The notes under the pieces are model-generated. The model saw nothing but the letters and a program-made list of their open reading frames with translations, did no database searches and had not been told where the DNA came from. Made by a program: the position numbers and the translations under genes. A DNA stretch of 64,000 nt from Nostoc sp. UHCC 0302 (GTDB lineage Bacteria > Cyanobacteriota > Cyanobacteriia > Cyanobacteriales > Nostocaceae): NCBI RefSeq assembly GCF_038096175.1, contig NZ_CP151099.1, positions 1,676,501 to 1,740,500 of the forward strand, written 5' to 3'. Below, one piece after another: positions 17,940 through 26,786 of the stretch; position 1 is the stretch's first letter; every line of letters starts with the position of its first letter.

Positions 17940-18382
17940 GTCTAAATAATTCGTAATTCGTAATTCGTAATTCGTAATTCGTAATTCGTAATTCGTAATT
18001 CGTAATTGTGTAACTAGCAACTAACTTTCTTTTTTCGAGAACGAGAAGTTGTATTTATTGTTGCTGGCCTGCACGTTTACAATTATGGGTTAACAATTAG
18101 GAATTATTTTGGCATTACCCTCGTTGAGTTTTCTTTGTAACAGGCAGTACGCTCAGGCGGCTGCCTTAGTCTTTTTTATACCTTGCTCTTGCGGTTATGC
18201 CAACAGTTCAACAAGTGGCGTTTGAGGAACGAAACCTAAGCCAAGGCAGATTTCTCCAGTTTGGGGTTTGAAAACATATTCTAGGGCGATCGCGTCTCCC
18301 TCTTGGGAGAACCGCCTCAGCCTCACTCAGTAGTAAAATCTTCTTTAGAGATAACAATTGACAGAAAGTTACTTTTAAAAAT
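17940..18382. other. Intergenic region with heptad array
   Basis: After the heptad array (entered separately) about 370 bp have no good frame. A short plus-strand stretch near 18197 reads PTVQQVAFEERNLSQGRF before a stop; it may be a gene relic but I cannot name it. Confidence 0.35.
17950..18006. repeat. Short tandem heptad array (TTCGTAA, 8 copies)
   Basis: TTCG recurs exactly every 7 bp from 17950 to 17999, giving eight copies of a 7-bp unit immediately after glgA. The same unit occurs about four times at 28029-28052 just after argJ. Such short tandemly repeated repetitive sequences are a known hallmark of heterocystous cyanobacterial genomes. Confidence 0.92.
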
Positions 18383-19453
18383 ATGAATAATTATTTAAAT
18401 ACTATCGATAATCCTTGGATTCAAGCAATACATACTACTATAAAAGGAAGAGCTAGATATAAGGTAAGCGGACTTCTTCATTCTGAAGCTCTCAAAAAAT
18501 ACCTGGAATTGAGATTATCACAGGAAGAAATAATTGCACGAGCTACTGCTAATCAATTCACAGGCAATGTTCTGGTTATTTTTCATGAAGATTTTACTTT
18601 TAAAGATATTGGCTTCCTCCTCAGAGATATTGTCTTAGATTATACAAAGAAAACCAGCAAAGTCTTTGTCAATAAAGCTCACATCAGCACAGCAGGAAAA
18701 AAAGCAAAAATTTTAGCTACAAATGAAGTGGGCAGTCAGTTTCTATCAAACCTGTCTAATTACTTGTCATTCCAAAATCTCCGCGTTAGCCTTAATAAGT
18801 ATTCAACCAAACGCAATATTATTATAGTATCAGGTGCTGTTGGAACGCTTGTAGTTGTTACCGCCTTACTACACAGATATGGTGTAGATCAAGGCATTTT
18901 GTTAGCAATCCAGAAACTACACACACCACTATTTGACCGCATCATGCTTGGTGTAACTTCTCTTGCTGACCCACTGACTTTGCTGGTGATTTGTTTGGGA
19001 TTGGAAATAAATTGGGAATATTATAACCATCACTGGGAAGCAACTACCTTAAGTCTAGCTACAGCAGGTGCGATAGGCTTGAATTATTTGTTGAAAGTAA
19101 TTTTTGGGAGGGCGCGTCCAGCATTATGGAACCATATTATTGATGTTGGTCAACATAGCTTTCCTAGTGGTCATGCAATGGTTTCAATCGTGATTTATGG
19201 TTTTATTGCCTATATTTTAACGCAGCAATTTCCTCAATGGAAAAAACAGATTTCAGCTTTAACTGTTATCTTAATTATTGCGGTAGGCTTTAGTCGGCTT
19301 TATCTAGGCGTACATTGGCCTACTGATATATTAGCTGGCTATGCGATAGGCTTAGTATGGTTGATCTTCTGTATTTTCATTTTAAAAGCCGTGCAGAAAT
19401 CCGACCTGTTAGATAGAGCTTCCCTAGTTGATAAAAAGCTAGCGCTTATTTAG
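18383..19453 (+). CDS. HMA-like domain fused to PAP2 phosphatase
   Basis: 356 aa. Residues 10-95 resemble the heavy-metal-associated-like HMA_2 fold without the metal CxxC (TTIKGRARYKVSGL, then FTGNVLVIFHED). A transmembrane region starts near 148. The PAP2 lipid phosphatase signature is complete: KVIFGRARP, PSGHAMVS, and SRLYLGVHWPTDILAGY, with nucleophile His in the last motif. PAP2 membrane enzymes dephosphorylate lipid phosphates such as phosphatidate or undecaprenyl diphosphate. The cytoplasmic HMA-like head is an unusual partner and may be regulatory. It stands alone between glgA and a hydrolase on the same strand; substrate not determinable. Confidence 0.85.
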   Translation: MNNYLNTIDNPWIQAIHTTIKGRARYKVSGLLHSEALKKYLELRLSQEEIIARATANQFTGNVLVIFHEDFTFKDIGFLLRDIVLDYTKKTSKVFVNKAHISTAGKKAKILATNEVGSQFLSNLSNYLSFQNLRVSLNKYSTKRNIIIVSGAVGTLVVVTALLHRYGVDQGILLAIQKLHTPLFDRIMLGVTSLADPLTLLVICLGLEINWEYYNHHWEATTLSLATAGAIGLNYLLKVIFGRARPALWNHIIDVGQHSFPSGHAMVSIVIYGFIAYILTQQFPQWKKQISALTVILIIAVGFSRLYLGVHWPTDILAGYAIGLVWLIFCIFILKAVQKSDLLDRASLVDKKLALI

Positions 19454-19607
19454 AAAAGCTTCCCAGCATAATTTTATAACGCAGGGAGGCCTTAGAGCTT
19501 TCCTTTTTGACTTTCGAGCAATGCCTTCAGCAAGCCGCTAAGGCGTCTACGCATAAATATTTGACTGACTTATATCTAACAAACTAATCAAGCATAACAG
19601 CTACTAT

Positions 19608-20162
19608 ATGAACTTCTGCCTATTTATCATTGATATTCAAAATGGATTTATATCTCACAATACAAATCATGTTCCACAAAGGGTAAAATCTCTATTAGAG
19701 CAAAATATATTTGAATACGTCGTTTTCACAAGATTTATAAATACACCTAACAGCCCTTATGTAAAATATCTCAATTGGCATGAACTTTTTTCTAAAACGG
19801 AACAAAAAATTGTTGATGAAATTGAGCCATTTGCTCAAGTAATTTTTGATAAAACTATATATACTGCTTGTAATGAAGAAACTCTTAGTTTTCTGAAAGA
19901 AAACAATATTCAAACAGTCTTGCTTTGCGGTATTGATACTGAAGGCTGTGTATTAAAAACTGCTATAGATTTTTTTGAAAACAACATTATTTCTTATGTT
20001 TTAGAGTACTACTCAGCATCAAATGGAGGTGAGAACTACCACCAAGCAGCTATTTTAATTTTAAGCCAGCTAATTGGAATCAACAATATTATAACTGAAC
20101 CTCTAGATAAACATAATCTCAATAAATACTTAGATAAAATAATAATTTCTCACAAAGGATAA
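19608..20162 (+). CDS. Isochorismatase-like cysteine hydrolase
   Basis: 184 aa. The isochorismatase-fold triad is visible: D9 in FIIDIQNGF, K82 in FDKTIYTA and the nucleophile C114 in GIDTEGCVLKTA, with the cis-peptide region just before it. The family includes nicotinamidases, ureidoacrylate and N-carbamoyl hydrolases as well as isochorismatase, so the substrate is open. The composition is more AT-rich than its neighbours, hinting at acquisition, but this is weak. A 154-bp gap separates it from the PAP2 gene. Confidence 0.82.
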   Translation: MNFCLFIIDIQNGFISHNTNHVPQRVKSLLEQNIFEYVVFTRFINTPNSPYVKYLNWHELFSKTEQKIVDEIEPFAQVIFDKTIYTACNEETLSFLKENNIQTVLLCGIDTEGCVLKTAIDFFENNIISYVLEYYSASNGGENYHQAAILILSQLIGINNIITEPLDKHNLNKYLDKIIISHKG

Positions 20163-20288
20163 TTTTTTATTGTAAAAGTTGAGCTTTTACCTAATAAAAT
20201 TTACTACATTTCTAATATAAAAATTAATGTTAAAAACACGAAATTGCTAGAAGACATAAATGTACAGAGACAGCCGTAGGAGGAATAT

Positions 20289-21494
20289 ATGCAATCAAGC
20301 ACCCATGCAAGAGATTGGTCATGGACGTTCTGGCCTGCTGTACCACTTTATCCATACAGTAGGCGGCGGACAACTTGCAAAGAAATAATTAAAGACACTA
20401 TCTGGACATTTGACCAGCTTCACGGCATCCTTTACACTATTGTGCCAATTCGGATGACTGTTGTTAAGCTCGAAGCAGGGGGTCTGCTAGTTTATGCACC
20501 TGTTGCTCCAACTATAGAATGTGTACGCTTGGTTAGCGAGTTGGTGGCAAAGCACGGCGATGTCAAGTACATCATACTGCCAACTAGTTCTGGATTGGAA
20601 CACAAAGTCTTCGTTGGCCCCTTCGCTAGACGGTTTCCCCAAGCGCAGGTTTTCGTAGCTCCGAATCAGTGGAGTTTTCCGCTAAACCTACCGTTGAGTT
20701 GGCTTGGCTTTCCGCAAAAACGCACTCAGATACTTCCTGAAGATAAAAGCCTTGCTCCCTTCGCTGATGAATTCGACTATGAGGTACTGGATATCAATTT
20801 GGGACGGGGATCTTTTGCAGAAGTAGCTCTCTTCCATAAGCGATCGCGCAGCCTACTTGTGACTGATTCAGTTGTGTCCATACCAGAAGAACCACCGGAA
20901 ATTCTTCAGTTAGACCCTTACCCTTTGCTGTTTCACGCAAGAGACAATGCTTTAGAGGTAATTACCGACAATGAAGCAAATCGGCGTAAGGGATGGCAAC
21001 GCATTTCATTGTTTGCGCTTTACTTTCGTCCCAGTGTGCTGAAGGTAACTGAACTGAAGCAGATGTTTCGTGATGCTCTAAAAGCACCAGAGCGATCGCC
21101 AAAATCATACTTTGGACTATATCCCTTTCGATGGGAAGAGAACTGGCAGCAATCATTTTATGCCTTAAGAGGTAACGGACGGCCATTTGTTGCACCAATT
21201 TTGCAAGTCCTGATTCTTCCTCAAGCACCAAGACAAGTACTTAACTGGGCTGATAAAGTTGCTACTTGGGATTTTCAACGAATTATTCCCTGTCACTTTG
21301 ATTCGCAAATTCAAGCAAGTCCGTCTCAATTCCGACAAGCATTCACTTTCCTTGAGAAAAACCGCTCGGTAAGTGATGAGTTATCTGAAAGCACAAGCCA
21401 ACCCTTATTGGAGAAGGATTTTAAATTTATCAGAGAACTTGAGGCGGGTCTAGTTAAACGCGGGATCGCAACCCCAGCCCAGGAAAGAGTCTAG
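20289..21494 (+). CDS. DUF4336 protein (metallo-beta-lactamase-like fold)
   Basis: 401 aa. GGAGG 6 bp before the ATG fixes the start. The opening WSWTFWPAVPLYPYSRRRT and the following VPIRMTVVKLEAGGLLVYAPVAPT are typical of the DUF4336 family, widespread in cyanobacteria, algae and plants. Strand patterns resemble the metallo-beta-lactamase fold (YIILPTSSGLEHKVFVGPF, LLVTDSVVSIPEEPP, IIPCHFDS) but the HxHxDH metal motif is absent. Function unknown. No transmembrane helix. Confidence 0.82.
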   Translation: MQSSTHARDWSWTFWPAVPLYPYSRRRTTCKEIIKDTIWTFDQLHGILYTIVPIRMTVVKLEAGGLLVYAPVAPTIECVRLVSELVAKHGDVKYIILPTSSGLEHKVFVGPFARRFPQAQVFVAPNQWSFPLNLPLSWLGFPQKRTQILPEDKSLAPFADEFDYEVLDINLGRGSFAEVALFHKRSRSLLVTDSVVSIPEEPPEILQLDPYPLLFHARDNALEVITDNEANRRKGWQRISLFALYFRPSVLKVTELKQMFRDALKAPERSPKSYFGLYPFRWEENWQQSFYALRGNGRPFVAPILQVLILPQAPRQVLNWADKVATWDFQRIIPCHFDSQIQASPSQFRQAFTFLEKNRSVSDELSESTSQPLLEKDFKFIRELEAGLVKRGIATPAQERV

Positions 21495-22126
21495 AGATGT
21501 GCAATCAAATTTACTGCCACGCTAAGTTTTGCCCAATCGAACTTCGCTACTGGTCTAAGTAGTAGAACAATTAAATAACTAAGCAAAAATACAAAATACG
21601 AAGCTGAATTTAATACTTCCTTACTTAAGTAATTGAATTAATTGTGACCCTAATATTGGATAGCTGGCAAAGTTCGCTTTTTCCTATATTTTTCTGTTTT
21701 TACAAAGGTTTGCTCTGATAAGGCTTTCACAGGTGAGTGAAAAGTCAAAATTTAAGGAATATGTAGACAAAAACGCTATAACTCATCCTAGATAATACAT
21801 CTCGCATCCCTAACTCTGCCTCAACAAGCAAGACTAGACCATAAGTATTTTTTGATACAACCCTATTTGATTTCTTCAGATTGACTGTCATAGGGGTCAC
21901 ATTAATCATGTGATCAAAAACACTTACGTTGCATTTTTATAACAATATCATCCAATCAATCGGTATTACAGCAGAAACGCATCTAATAAATTGATACATA
22001 TCTGGTTAACCCGAAACGTCTAAGTAGAAGCTTGCACAAAAGTGCGGGAAATCAGGAGAAAACCTGAGAATAGGCTGACTAATTTATTTGTGTTCCTAAA
22101 TAAACTGAAAAATTAAGGTAAATTTC
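21495..22126. other. Intergenic region upstream of the DUF4347/RTX gene
   Basis: About 630 bp of AT-rich sequence without a supportable frame. The last 110 bp contain a compact foldable leader (entered separately). AAGGT lies 9 bp before the 22127 ATG. Confidence 0.4.
22018..22075 (+). ncRNA. Candidate structured 5' leader (three-way junction)
   Basis: GTCTA (22018-22022) can pair with TAGGC (22071-22075), closing two perfect hairpins: GCAC-AAAA-GTGC (22034-22045) and TCAGG-AGAAAA-CCTGA (22052-22067). It ends about 50 bp before the DUF4347/RTX start. It does not match any riboswitch consensus I know, and short hairpins can arise by chance. Confidence 0.3.
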
Positions 22127-24934
22127 ATGGTTATTTCATCATTCAGCACCTCTAACATCAAAATCAGCAACCTCATAGTCATTGATTCAGCAGTAAGTAA
22201 TTATGAAAAGCTGATTGCAGGTGCAGTATCGGGAGTTGAAATATTAGTCTTAAACCCAAATAGCGATGGTGTCAGCCAAATTACCGCGGCGTTGGCTAAA
22301 TACTCTCATCTAGCAACCCTTCACATCGTTAGTCACGGTTCACCAGGCTGTTTGTATTTGGGTAATTCCCATCTAGGATTAGATAACTTAGAGCGCTACA
22401 CAAATCAGATCCAAACTTGGTTCTCCTCCTCTGCCTCTCTCCTCCTCTATGGCTGTAACGTGGCGGCAGGTGATGCAGGAGCAGAATTTATTCAGAAACT
22501 GCACCAACTCACAGGCGCTAATATTGCCGCTTCTGCCAAACCAACTGGGAGCAGCACATTAGGAGGTGACTGGGAACTGGAAGTGACGACAAATGAATTT
22601 AATCCTTCCCTAGCCTTTTTACCAGAAGTGATGGAGACTTATAGCGCCGTTCTGGCGAACCCTTTCTTAGTCAAGGATATTATTCCGGGCAACAATGGTT
22701 CTTCCCCAAGAAATTTGATCAATGCCAATGGCACTGTGTTTTTCACTGCTAATAACAGCAGTAACGGAGTTGATTTGTGGAAGAGCAATGGTACGACAGC
22801 AGGCACTGCCCTGATTAAGAATATCGTTCCAGGCGGTGATAATTACCCAGACATTTCTATTCCAGATGGACTGATTAATGTCAATGGCACTGTGTTTTTT
22901 AATGCTACTGATGCTACCTACGGCAACGAGTTGTGGAAGACTGACGGTACAGCAGCAGGGACAGTCCTTGTTAAAGATATTAATCCCGGTAGCAATGGTT
23001 CATACCTCAGCGACCTGACCAACGTCAACAACACCTTATTTTTTACCGCTGATGATGGTAAAAATGGCGCAGAGTTGTGGAAAACTGACGGCACAGCAGC
23101 AGGTACTGTCCTCGTCAAAGATATTAATGTCGGCAAAAGTGGTTCTTTCATAACCAACTTGATCAACATTAATGGGACTCTGTTTTTTGTCTCTAATGAT
23201 GGTAAAAATGGTGCAGAGTTGTGGAAGAGCGACGGCACAGCAGCAGGTACTGTCCTCGTCAAAGATATTAATCCCGGCAAAAATGATTCGTTTCCTACCA
23301 CACTAGTTAATATCAATAACACCCTCTATTTTGGCGCTAATGATGGCACTCACGGATTAGAGTTGTGGAAGACTGACGGTACAGCAGCAGGTACTGTCCT
23401 TATCAAAGATATTAATCCTGGCAACGATAGTTCTTTTCAATTTGACCTGATTAGCGTCGGCAACACCCTATATTTCAGCGCTTTTGACCCTACCCACGGA
23501 AAGGAGTTATGGAAGAGCGACGGCACAGCAGCAGGCACTGTCCTCGTCAAGGATATTAATGCCGGCAGTACCAATTCCTATATAGGTAACTTGACTAATG
23601 TCGGTGGCACTCTATTTTTCACAGCTTATGACAAAACTAACGGAATAGAACTGTGGAAGAGTGATGGCACAGCCGCAGGCACTTTCCTCGTCAAAGATAT
23701 TAATTCTGGCAGTTCTACTTCTTTTCCAGAAAACCTGACTAATATTGATGGTACTTTATTTTTTACAGCCGATGATGGCATCAACGGATCTGAACTTTGG
23801 AAAAGCGATGGCACGGCGGGGGGCACTGTCCTTGTCAACAATATTAATCCCAACGGAGATGATTCTCAACCGGGCGACTTGATTCTGGTGAATGACACCC
23901 TGTTTTTCTCCGCAGATAACGGCACTAACGGTACAGAACTGTGGGGTCTGAAGATTAAAGAAACTCAGAGTGATCCTAAAGTTGGTAACGATATTCTGAC
24001 GGGCAAAGGTGGTCAAAACAAGTTTTTAGTGAGTATTGGGGATAGTCAGAGCATCACTGATTTTGGTGGTTTTGGTTCTGGGTCAAACCCTTCAGCAGCA
24101 GTAATCGCCGAAGTGGACACAGTACAATTTTCCGGGGCTGGTTTAACTGCCCAAAATCTGCAATTAACTCAAAATGGGAAGAATTTAGAACTTACTTTTG
24201 AAGGTGTAGCAGATACTTTAGTCACACTGCAAAACTTTAATTTAGAAAGCCTGGAGAATGCTGCTGCATCTGGCTCACAACAAGCTATAGGTAATATAGT
24301 ATTTAACGGAGAGACTAGCGTTAGTAACAGTATTAATGTCATAGATGCTAACGCCAATCCGACTAAGATTTCGCAAGCTAATATCGTCACTTTTCTCAAT
24401 GACTTGAACAATAACATTGCGGGGCTTGACAATTCCAACGATGTGATTAATGGTCAGGGGGGTAATGATTCTATCGACGGCAAGAGTGGCAACGACCTAC
24501 TGCGGGGCGATGCAGGCAAGGATATTCTCATTGGTGGTGCTGGCAACGATACTCTCGTAGGTGGTGCTGGAAATGATACTCTTACTGGTGGTGCTGGTAG
24601 CGATCGCTTCGTTTACAACACATCTGCTTTGGGTAACGATACCATCACTGACTTCAACAACTCACAAGGCGACAAGATTGTCTTAGATAAAACCATTTTC
24701 ACGCAGTTAACTAGTGCGGCGGGTAATGGGTTTAGCAAAAGTAGTGAATTTGCTGTTGTTACCAGTGAGTTATCTGCTTCCACTAGTTCTGCTTTTATTG
24801 TCTACAACTCATCTAGTGGCGCACTGTATTACAACGCTAATGGCAGTCTTAGCGGTTTTGAGGAAGGTGGTCAGTTTGCTACTCTGAATAACACTCCAAC
24901 TCTCACAGCAAATAATTTCGTGATTCAAGCGTAG
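22127..24934 (+). CDS. DUF4347 / ELW-repeat / RTX calcium-binding protein
   Basis: 935 aa. Residues 15-180 are a DUF4347 domain ([15 protein letters not shown] and [17 protein letters not shown]); its His and Cys positions recall caspase-like CD-clan folds. Residues 185-605 hold nine blocks of a 48-residue repeat ending [18 protein letters not shown], probably a beta-propeller. Near 775-830 come glycine-rich RTX nonapeptides ([16 protein letters not shown]), which bind calcium outside the cell, followed by the usual RTX C-terminal domain. There is no signal peptide, as expected for type I secretion, where the signal is C-terminal. Likely a secreted or surface protein. The highly similar repeats, with 144-bp periodicity in DNA, imply recent internal duplication. 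No secretion genes are adjacent. Confidence 0.88.
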   Translation: MVISSFSTSNIKISNLIVIDSAVSNYEKLIAGAVSGVEILVLNPNSDGVSQITAALAKYSHLATLHIVSHGSPGCLYLGNSHLGLDNLERYTNQIQTWFSSSASLLLYGCNVAAGDAGAEFIQKLHQLTGANIAASAKPTGSSTLGGDWELEVTTNEFNPSLAFLPEVMETYSAVLANPFLVKDIIPGNNGSSPRNLINANGTVFFTANNSSNGVDLWKSNGTTAGTALIKNIVPGGDNYPDISIPDGLINVNGTVFFNATDATYGNELWKTDGTAAGTVLVKDINPGSNGSYLSDLTNVNNTLFFTADDGKNGAELWKTDGTAAGTVLVKDINVGKSGSFITNLININGTLFFVSNDGKNGAELWKSDGTAAGTVLVKDINPGKNDSFPTTLVNINNTLYFGANDGTHGLELWKTDGTAAGTVLIKDINPGNDSSFQFDLISVGNTLYFSAFDPTHGKELWKSDGTAAGTVLVKDINAGSTNSYIGNLTNVGGTLFFTAYDKTNGIELWKSDGTAAGTFLVKDINSGSSTSFPENLTNIDGTLFFTADDGINGSELWKSDGTAGGTVLVNNINPNGDDSQPGDLILVNDTLFFSADNGTNGTELWGLKIKETQSDPKVGNDILTGKGGQNKFLVSIGDSQSITDFGGFGSGSNPSAAVIAEVDTVQFSGAGLTAQNLQLTQNGKNLELTFEGVADTLVTLQNFNLESLENAAASGSQQAIGNIVFNGETSVSNSINVIDANANPTKISQANIVTFLNDLNNNIAGLDNSNDVINGQGGNDSIDGKSGNDLLRGDAGKDILIGGAGNDTLVGGAGNDTLTGGAGSDRFVYNTSALGNDTITDFNNSQGDKIVLDKTIFTQLTSAAGNGFSKSSEFAVVTSELSASTSSAFIVYNSSSGALYYNANGSLSGFEEGGQFATLNNTPTLTANNFVIQA

Positions 24935-24944
24935 TTTTTAGGGA

Positions 24945-24974
24945 TAGGGAATGGGAAATTTACCCCATTCCCTA
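24945..24974 (+). terminator. Hairpin after the DUF4347/RTX gene
   Basis: TAGGGAATGGG pairs with CCCCATTCCCTA across a short AT loop, 10 bp after the stop codon. No strong T-run follows, so termination is likely but not certain. Confidence 0.6.
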
Positions 24975-24994
24975 ATGGAGTTCTGAGGTGGATT

Positions 24995-25090
24995 TACTAA
25001 AATCTTGATACAAATATACGGGTAGGGGTGTACAGCTAGCTGTACGCCCCTACAGTCGATTCATTGTTACAAAATTTTTAGAAATGGTAT
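24995..25090. repeat. Palindromic mini-element, copy A
   Basis: A long hairpin core (GTAGGGGTGTACAGC and its near-complement, centred near 25038) is flanked by AAAATCTTGATACAAATA on the left and ATTGTTACAAAATTTTTAG plus ATGGTAT on the right. The flanks match copy B at 26343-26454 (AAGATTTT, TGATACA, ATACCATTTC), so both belong to one non-coding family. Confidence 0.65.
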
Positions 25091-25138
25091 GAGTTTCATT
25101 CACAAGTCTTGATTGTGAATAAGTAAATTTTAAATTGA

Positions 25139-25720
25139 TTAGTGTTTATGCACTTGTTCCAGCAACCATAGAGAAGCGACAGTACCCACAAAGTGAGCAG
25201 CAATTCCATTAATGTTGCCTACCATCACAAAAACATCCAGCGCTCGAATAATCTTGTAGGGGTCGGTGATTGCTACGCCTGGGGGTTGGGATATAGATTT
25301 TGCTACTAGCACTCCGACAGTTGCACCAGCACCCAAGATGGTTAGTAATATTCCGACCAAACTCAGAAATATTCCCAATCTGATGATTCTAACTGTATCC
25401 ACCTTACTGGGATGCAGAGCTGGATTAGGATTTTCTAGACTTTTACCTATGCGAGTATAGCGAAAATCCCAATACACATTAAACAACAGTATTAAAAGAC
25501 CACATATAGCCCAAAATATGCCAACCCCAAGACCGGCGTTAGGTTGCTCAGTAAAGCCACGACCAGTAGAGGCAAACAACAAAGCCAGACCAGAAACCAC
25601 TGCAAGCCCCAATTGTATCCACAAAACAATCCAGCCTGTCAAGCGAATAGTATTACCAATTCCTCTAGTTTCTGGTGCTGGCGATCGCACTTCTGATTCA
25701 GTTTGCATATTTTTTTCCAT
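25139..25720 (-). CDS. DUF3611 family membrane protein
   Basis: 193 aa from the ATG at 25720; the frame is open upstream but that extension (WGVSVWGWGY) does not look real and TTAGG lies before 25720. Four hydrophobic segments are visible (GWIVLWIQLGLAVVSGLALL, VGIFWAICGLLILLFNV, LGIFLSLVGILLTILGAGA, and the C-terminal one). The pattern fits DUF3611, a family of cyanobacteria and plastids with unknown function. Both sides are flanked by repeats or relics. Confidence is in family, not role. Confidence 0.78.
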   Translation of the reverse strand: MEKNMQTESEVRSPAPETRGIGNTIRLTGWIVLWIQLGLAVVSGLALLFASTGRGFTEQPNAGLGVGIFWAICGLLILLFNVYWDFRYTRIGKSLENPNPALHPSKVDTVRIIRLGIFLSLVGILLTILGAGATVGVLVAKSISQPPGVAITDPYKIIRALDVFVMVGNINGIAAHFVGTVASLWLLEQVHKH

Positions 25721-25946
25721 TAAGCCTAATTGGCATATCCCCCAACTACAAAGAATATTTCTACAGTTCACTATATACCCCCACCCCCAGACAGAAACAC
25801 CCCAACATCCTGAGAAATAAAATCTCAATTATCAGGGAGTATTGAGAGTGCTGAGTTAGGAGTCAAGAGTGAAGTAGATTAAATTACTTCAGTACACAGT
25901 ACAAGCAACAACCCAAGCTCAACAACGACGCCAATAATTTATGCGA

Positions 25947-26520
25947 TCAAATCTCATTGCCAGAAAAAGATAACTGATTGAAACTCAAGCCAGACAAGCC
26001 GATTTTTTCGCTCTGACCTAAAGTAAAGTCGATAATGGTATCTCGCTCGACCTGCGGCTGTCGCCAGCACGAAAATATCGCTACCAGTACCGCCAGTTAG
26101 GTTATCATCTGCCTTGCCACCGTTGAGGAATCGTTACCCGCACCGCCAACGAGTAAATCTTGACCGTTATCCCTCTTTTATCACTTTCGGGAGAGAATAA
26201 TCTGGAATGCTTACAGCATAAGACTTTTACCAAAAAACCATGATTTCAGCCATTGTGTTAGAAAATAAACACTCAAATGCCTGTTCTATCTACAGTTCAA
26301 AATTTGGCTTTGATTTTTCTTTTCCCAGAGTGACAAAACAGGGGTTATACCATTTCACTTTAAGAATGATACAAATACTTTGGTAGGGACACGGCATTGC
26401 CGTGTCCCTACGAGAAATCTATATGTATCAAGATTTTCGTGAATTGGTATTACCTCCGAAAAGAGTGTCGTTACCGTCACCGCCATAGGGTTGTCTTCAC
26501 CGTTATCACCTTCAAGACGG
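25947..26520 (-). pseudogene. Decayed RTX calcium-binding protein gene, split by a mini-element
   Basis: Minus-strand fragments read, from 26520: LEGDNGEDN, a frameshift, YGGDGNDTLFGG; then from about 26178: [14 protein letters not shown], a frameshift, GKADDNLTGGTGSDIFVLA, another frameshift, DTIIDFTLGQSEKIGLSGLS and a TGA at 25947-25949. These are RTX nonapeptides and an RTX C-terminal domain in three frames. Mini-element copy B interrupts right after LFGG. The N-terminal part of the gene is gone. It is antiparallel to the intact RTX gene about 1 kb away and is probably a related paralogue. Confidence 0.85.
26343..26454. repeat. Palindromic mini-element, copy B
   Basis: 112 bp. The ends GGTTATACCATTTCAC and GTGAATTGGTATTACC are inverted repeats, continuing inward through TGATACAAATA/TATGTATCA to a perfect core GTAGGGACACGGC and its complement. 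There is no coding capacity. It lies exactly at the break in the RTX relic, consistent with insertion. Confidence 0.8.
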
Positions 26521-26685
26521 TAGAAGCTTACTGTCTACCTGAAATCATGCCCGCTTCATAAGAAAGGTAAAAACAATTATGCTAATTGCCAGTTGCTCTA
26601 TTATTATTGCCTTCAGCAGATAAAATCTTAATGAATATTTTTACTCATTAAGAAAAGCCACCTCTTTGGTAGCTGAATAACTAAC

Positions 26686-26765
26686 CTCAGCCGTGTGCGG
26701 TAAAAGTCACAAGCACGGCTGGTTGTGACGGGAGGATAGAGCAGTGATGTACTTACCTACCAAAC
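26686..26765 (+). ncRNA. Group II intron 3'-end remnant (domains V and VI)
   Basis: AGCCGTGTGCGGTAAAAG then TCACAAGCACGGCT (26689-26720) matches group II intron domain V: the AGC triad, a perfect 7-bp lower stem, a bulge, and a capped upper stem with one mismatch. The following GGAGGATAGAGCAG and TTACCTACC resemble domain VI and the 3' splice end. No intron-encoded reverse transcriptase is visible upstream, so this is a fragment. It ends about 20 bp before argJ. Confidence 0.7.
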
Positions 26766-26786
26766 TAATAGTTGTGGGGAAAAATA

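Noticed and set aside
22018-22075. Assignment of the leader to a known riboswitch class
   Set aside because: No match to a consensus I know; kept only as a low-confidence candidate.
25721-25828. Upstream extension of the DUF3611 gene
   Set aside because: The extra 36 residues are Trp/Cys-rich and do not fit the family; a better start is at 25720.
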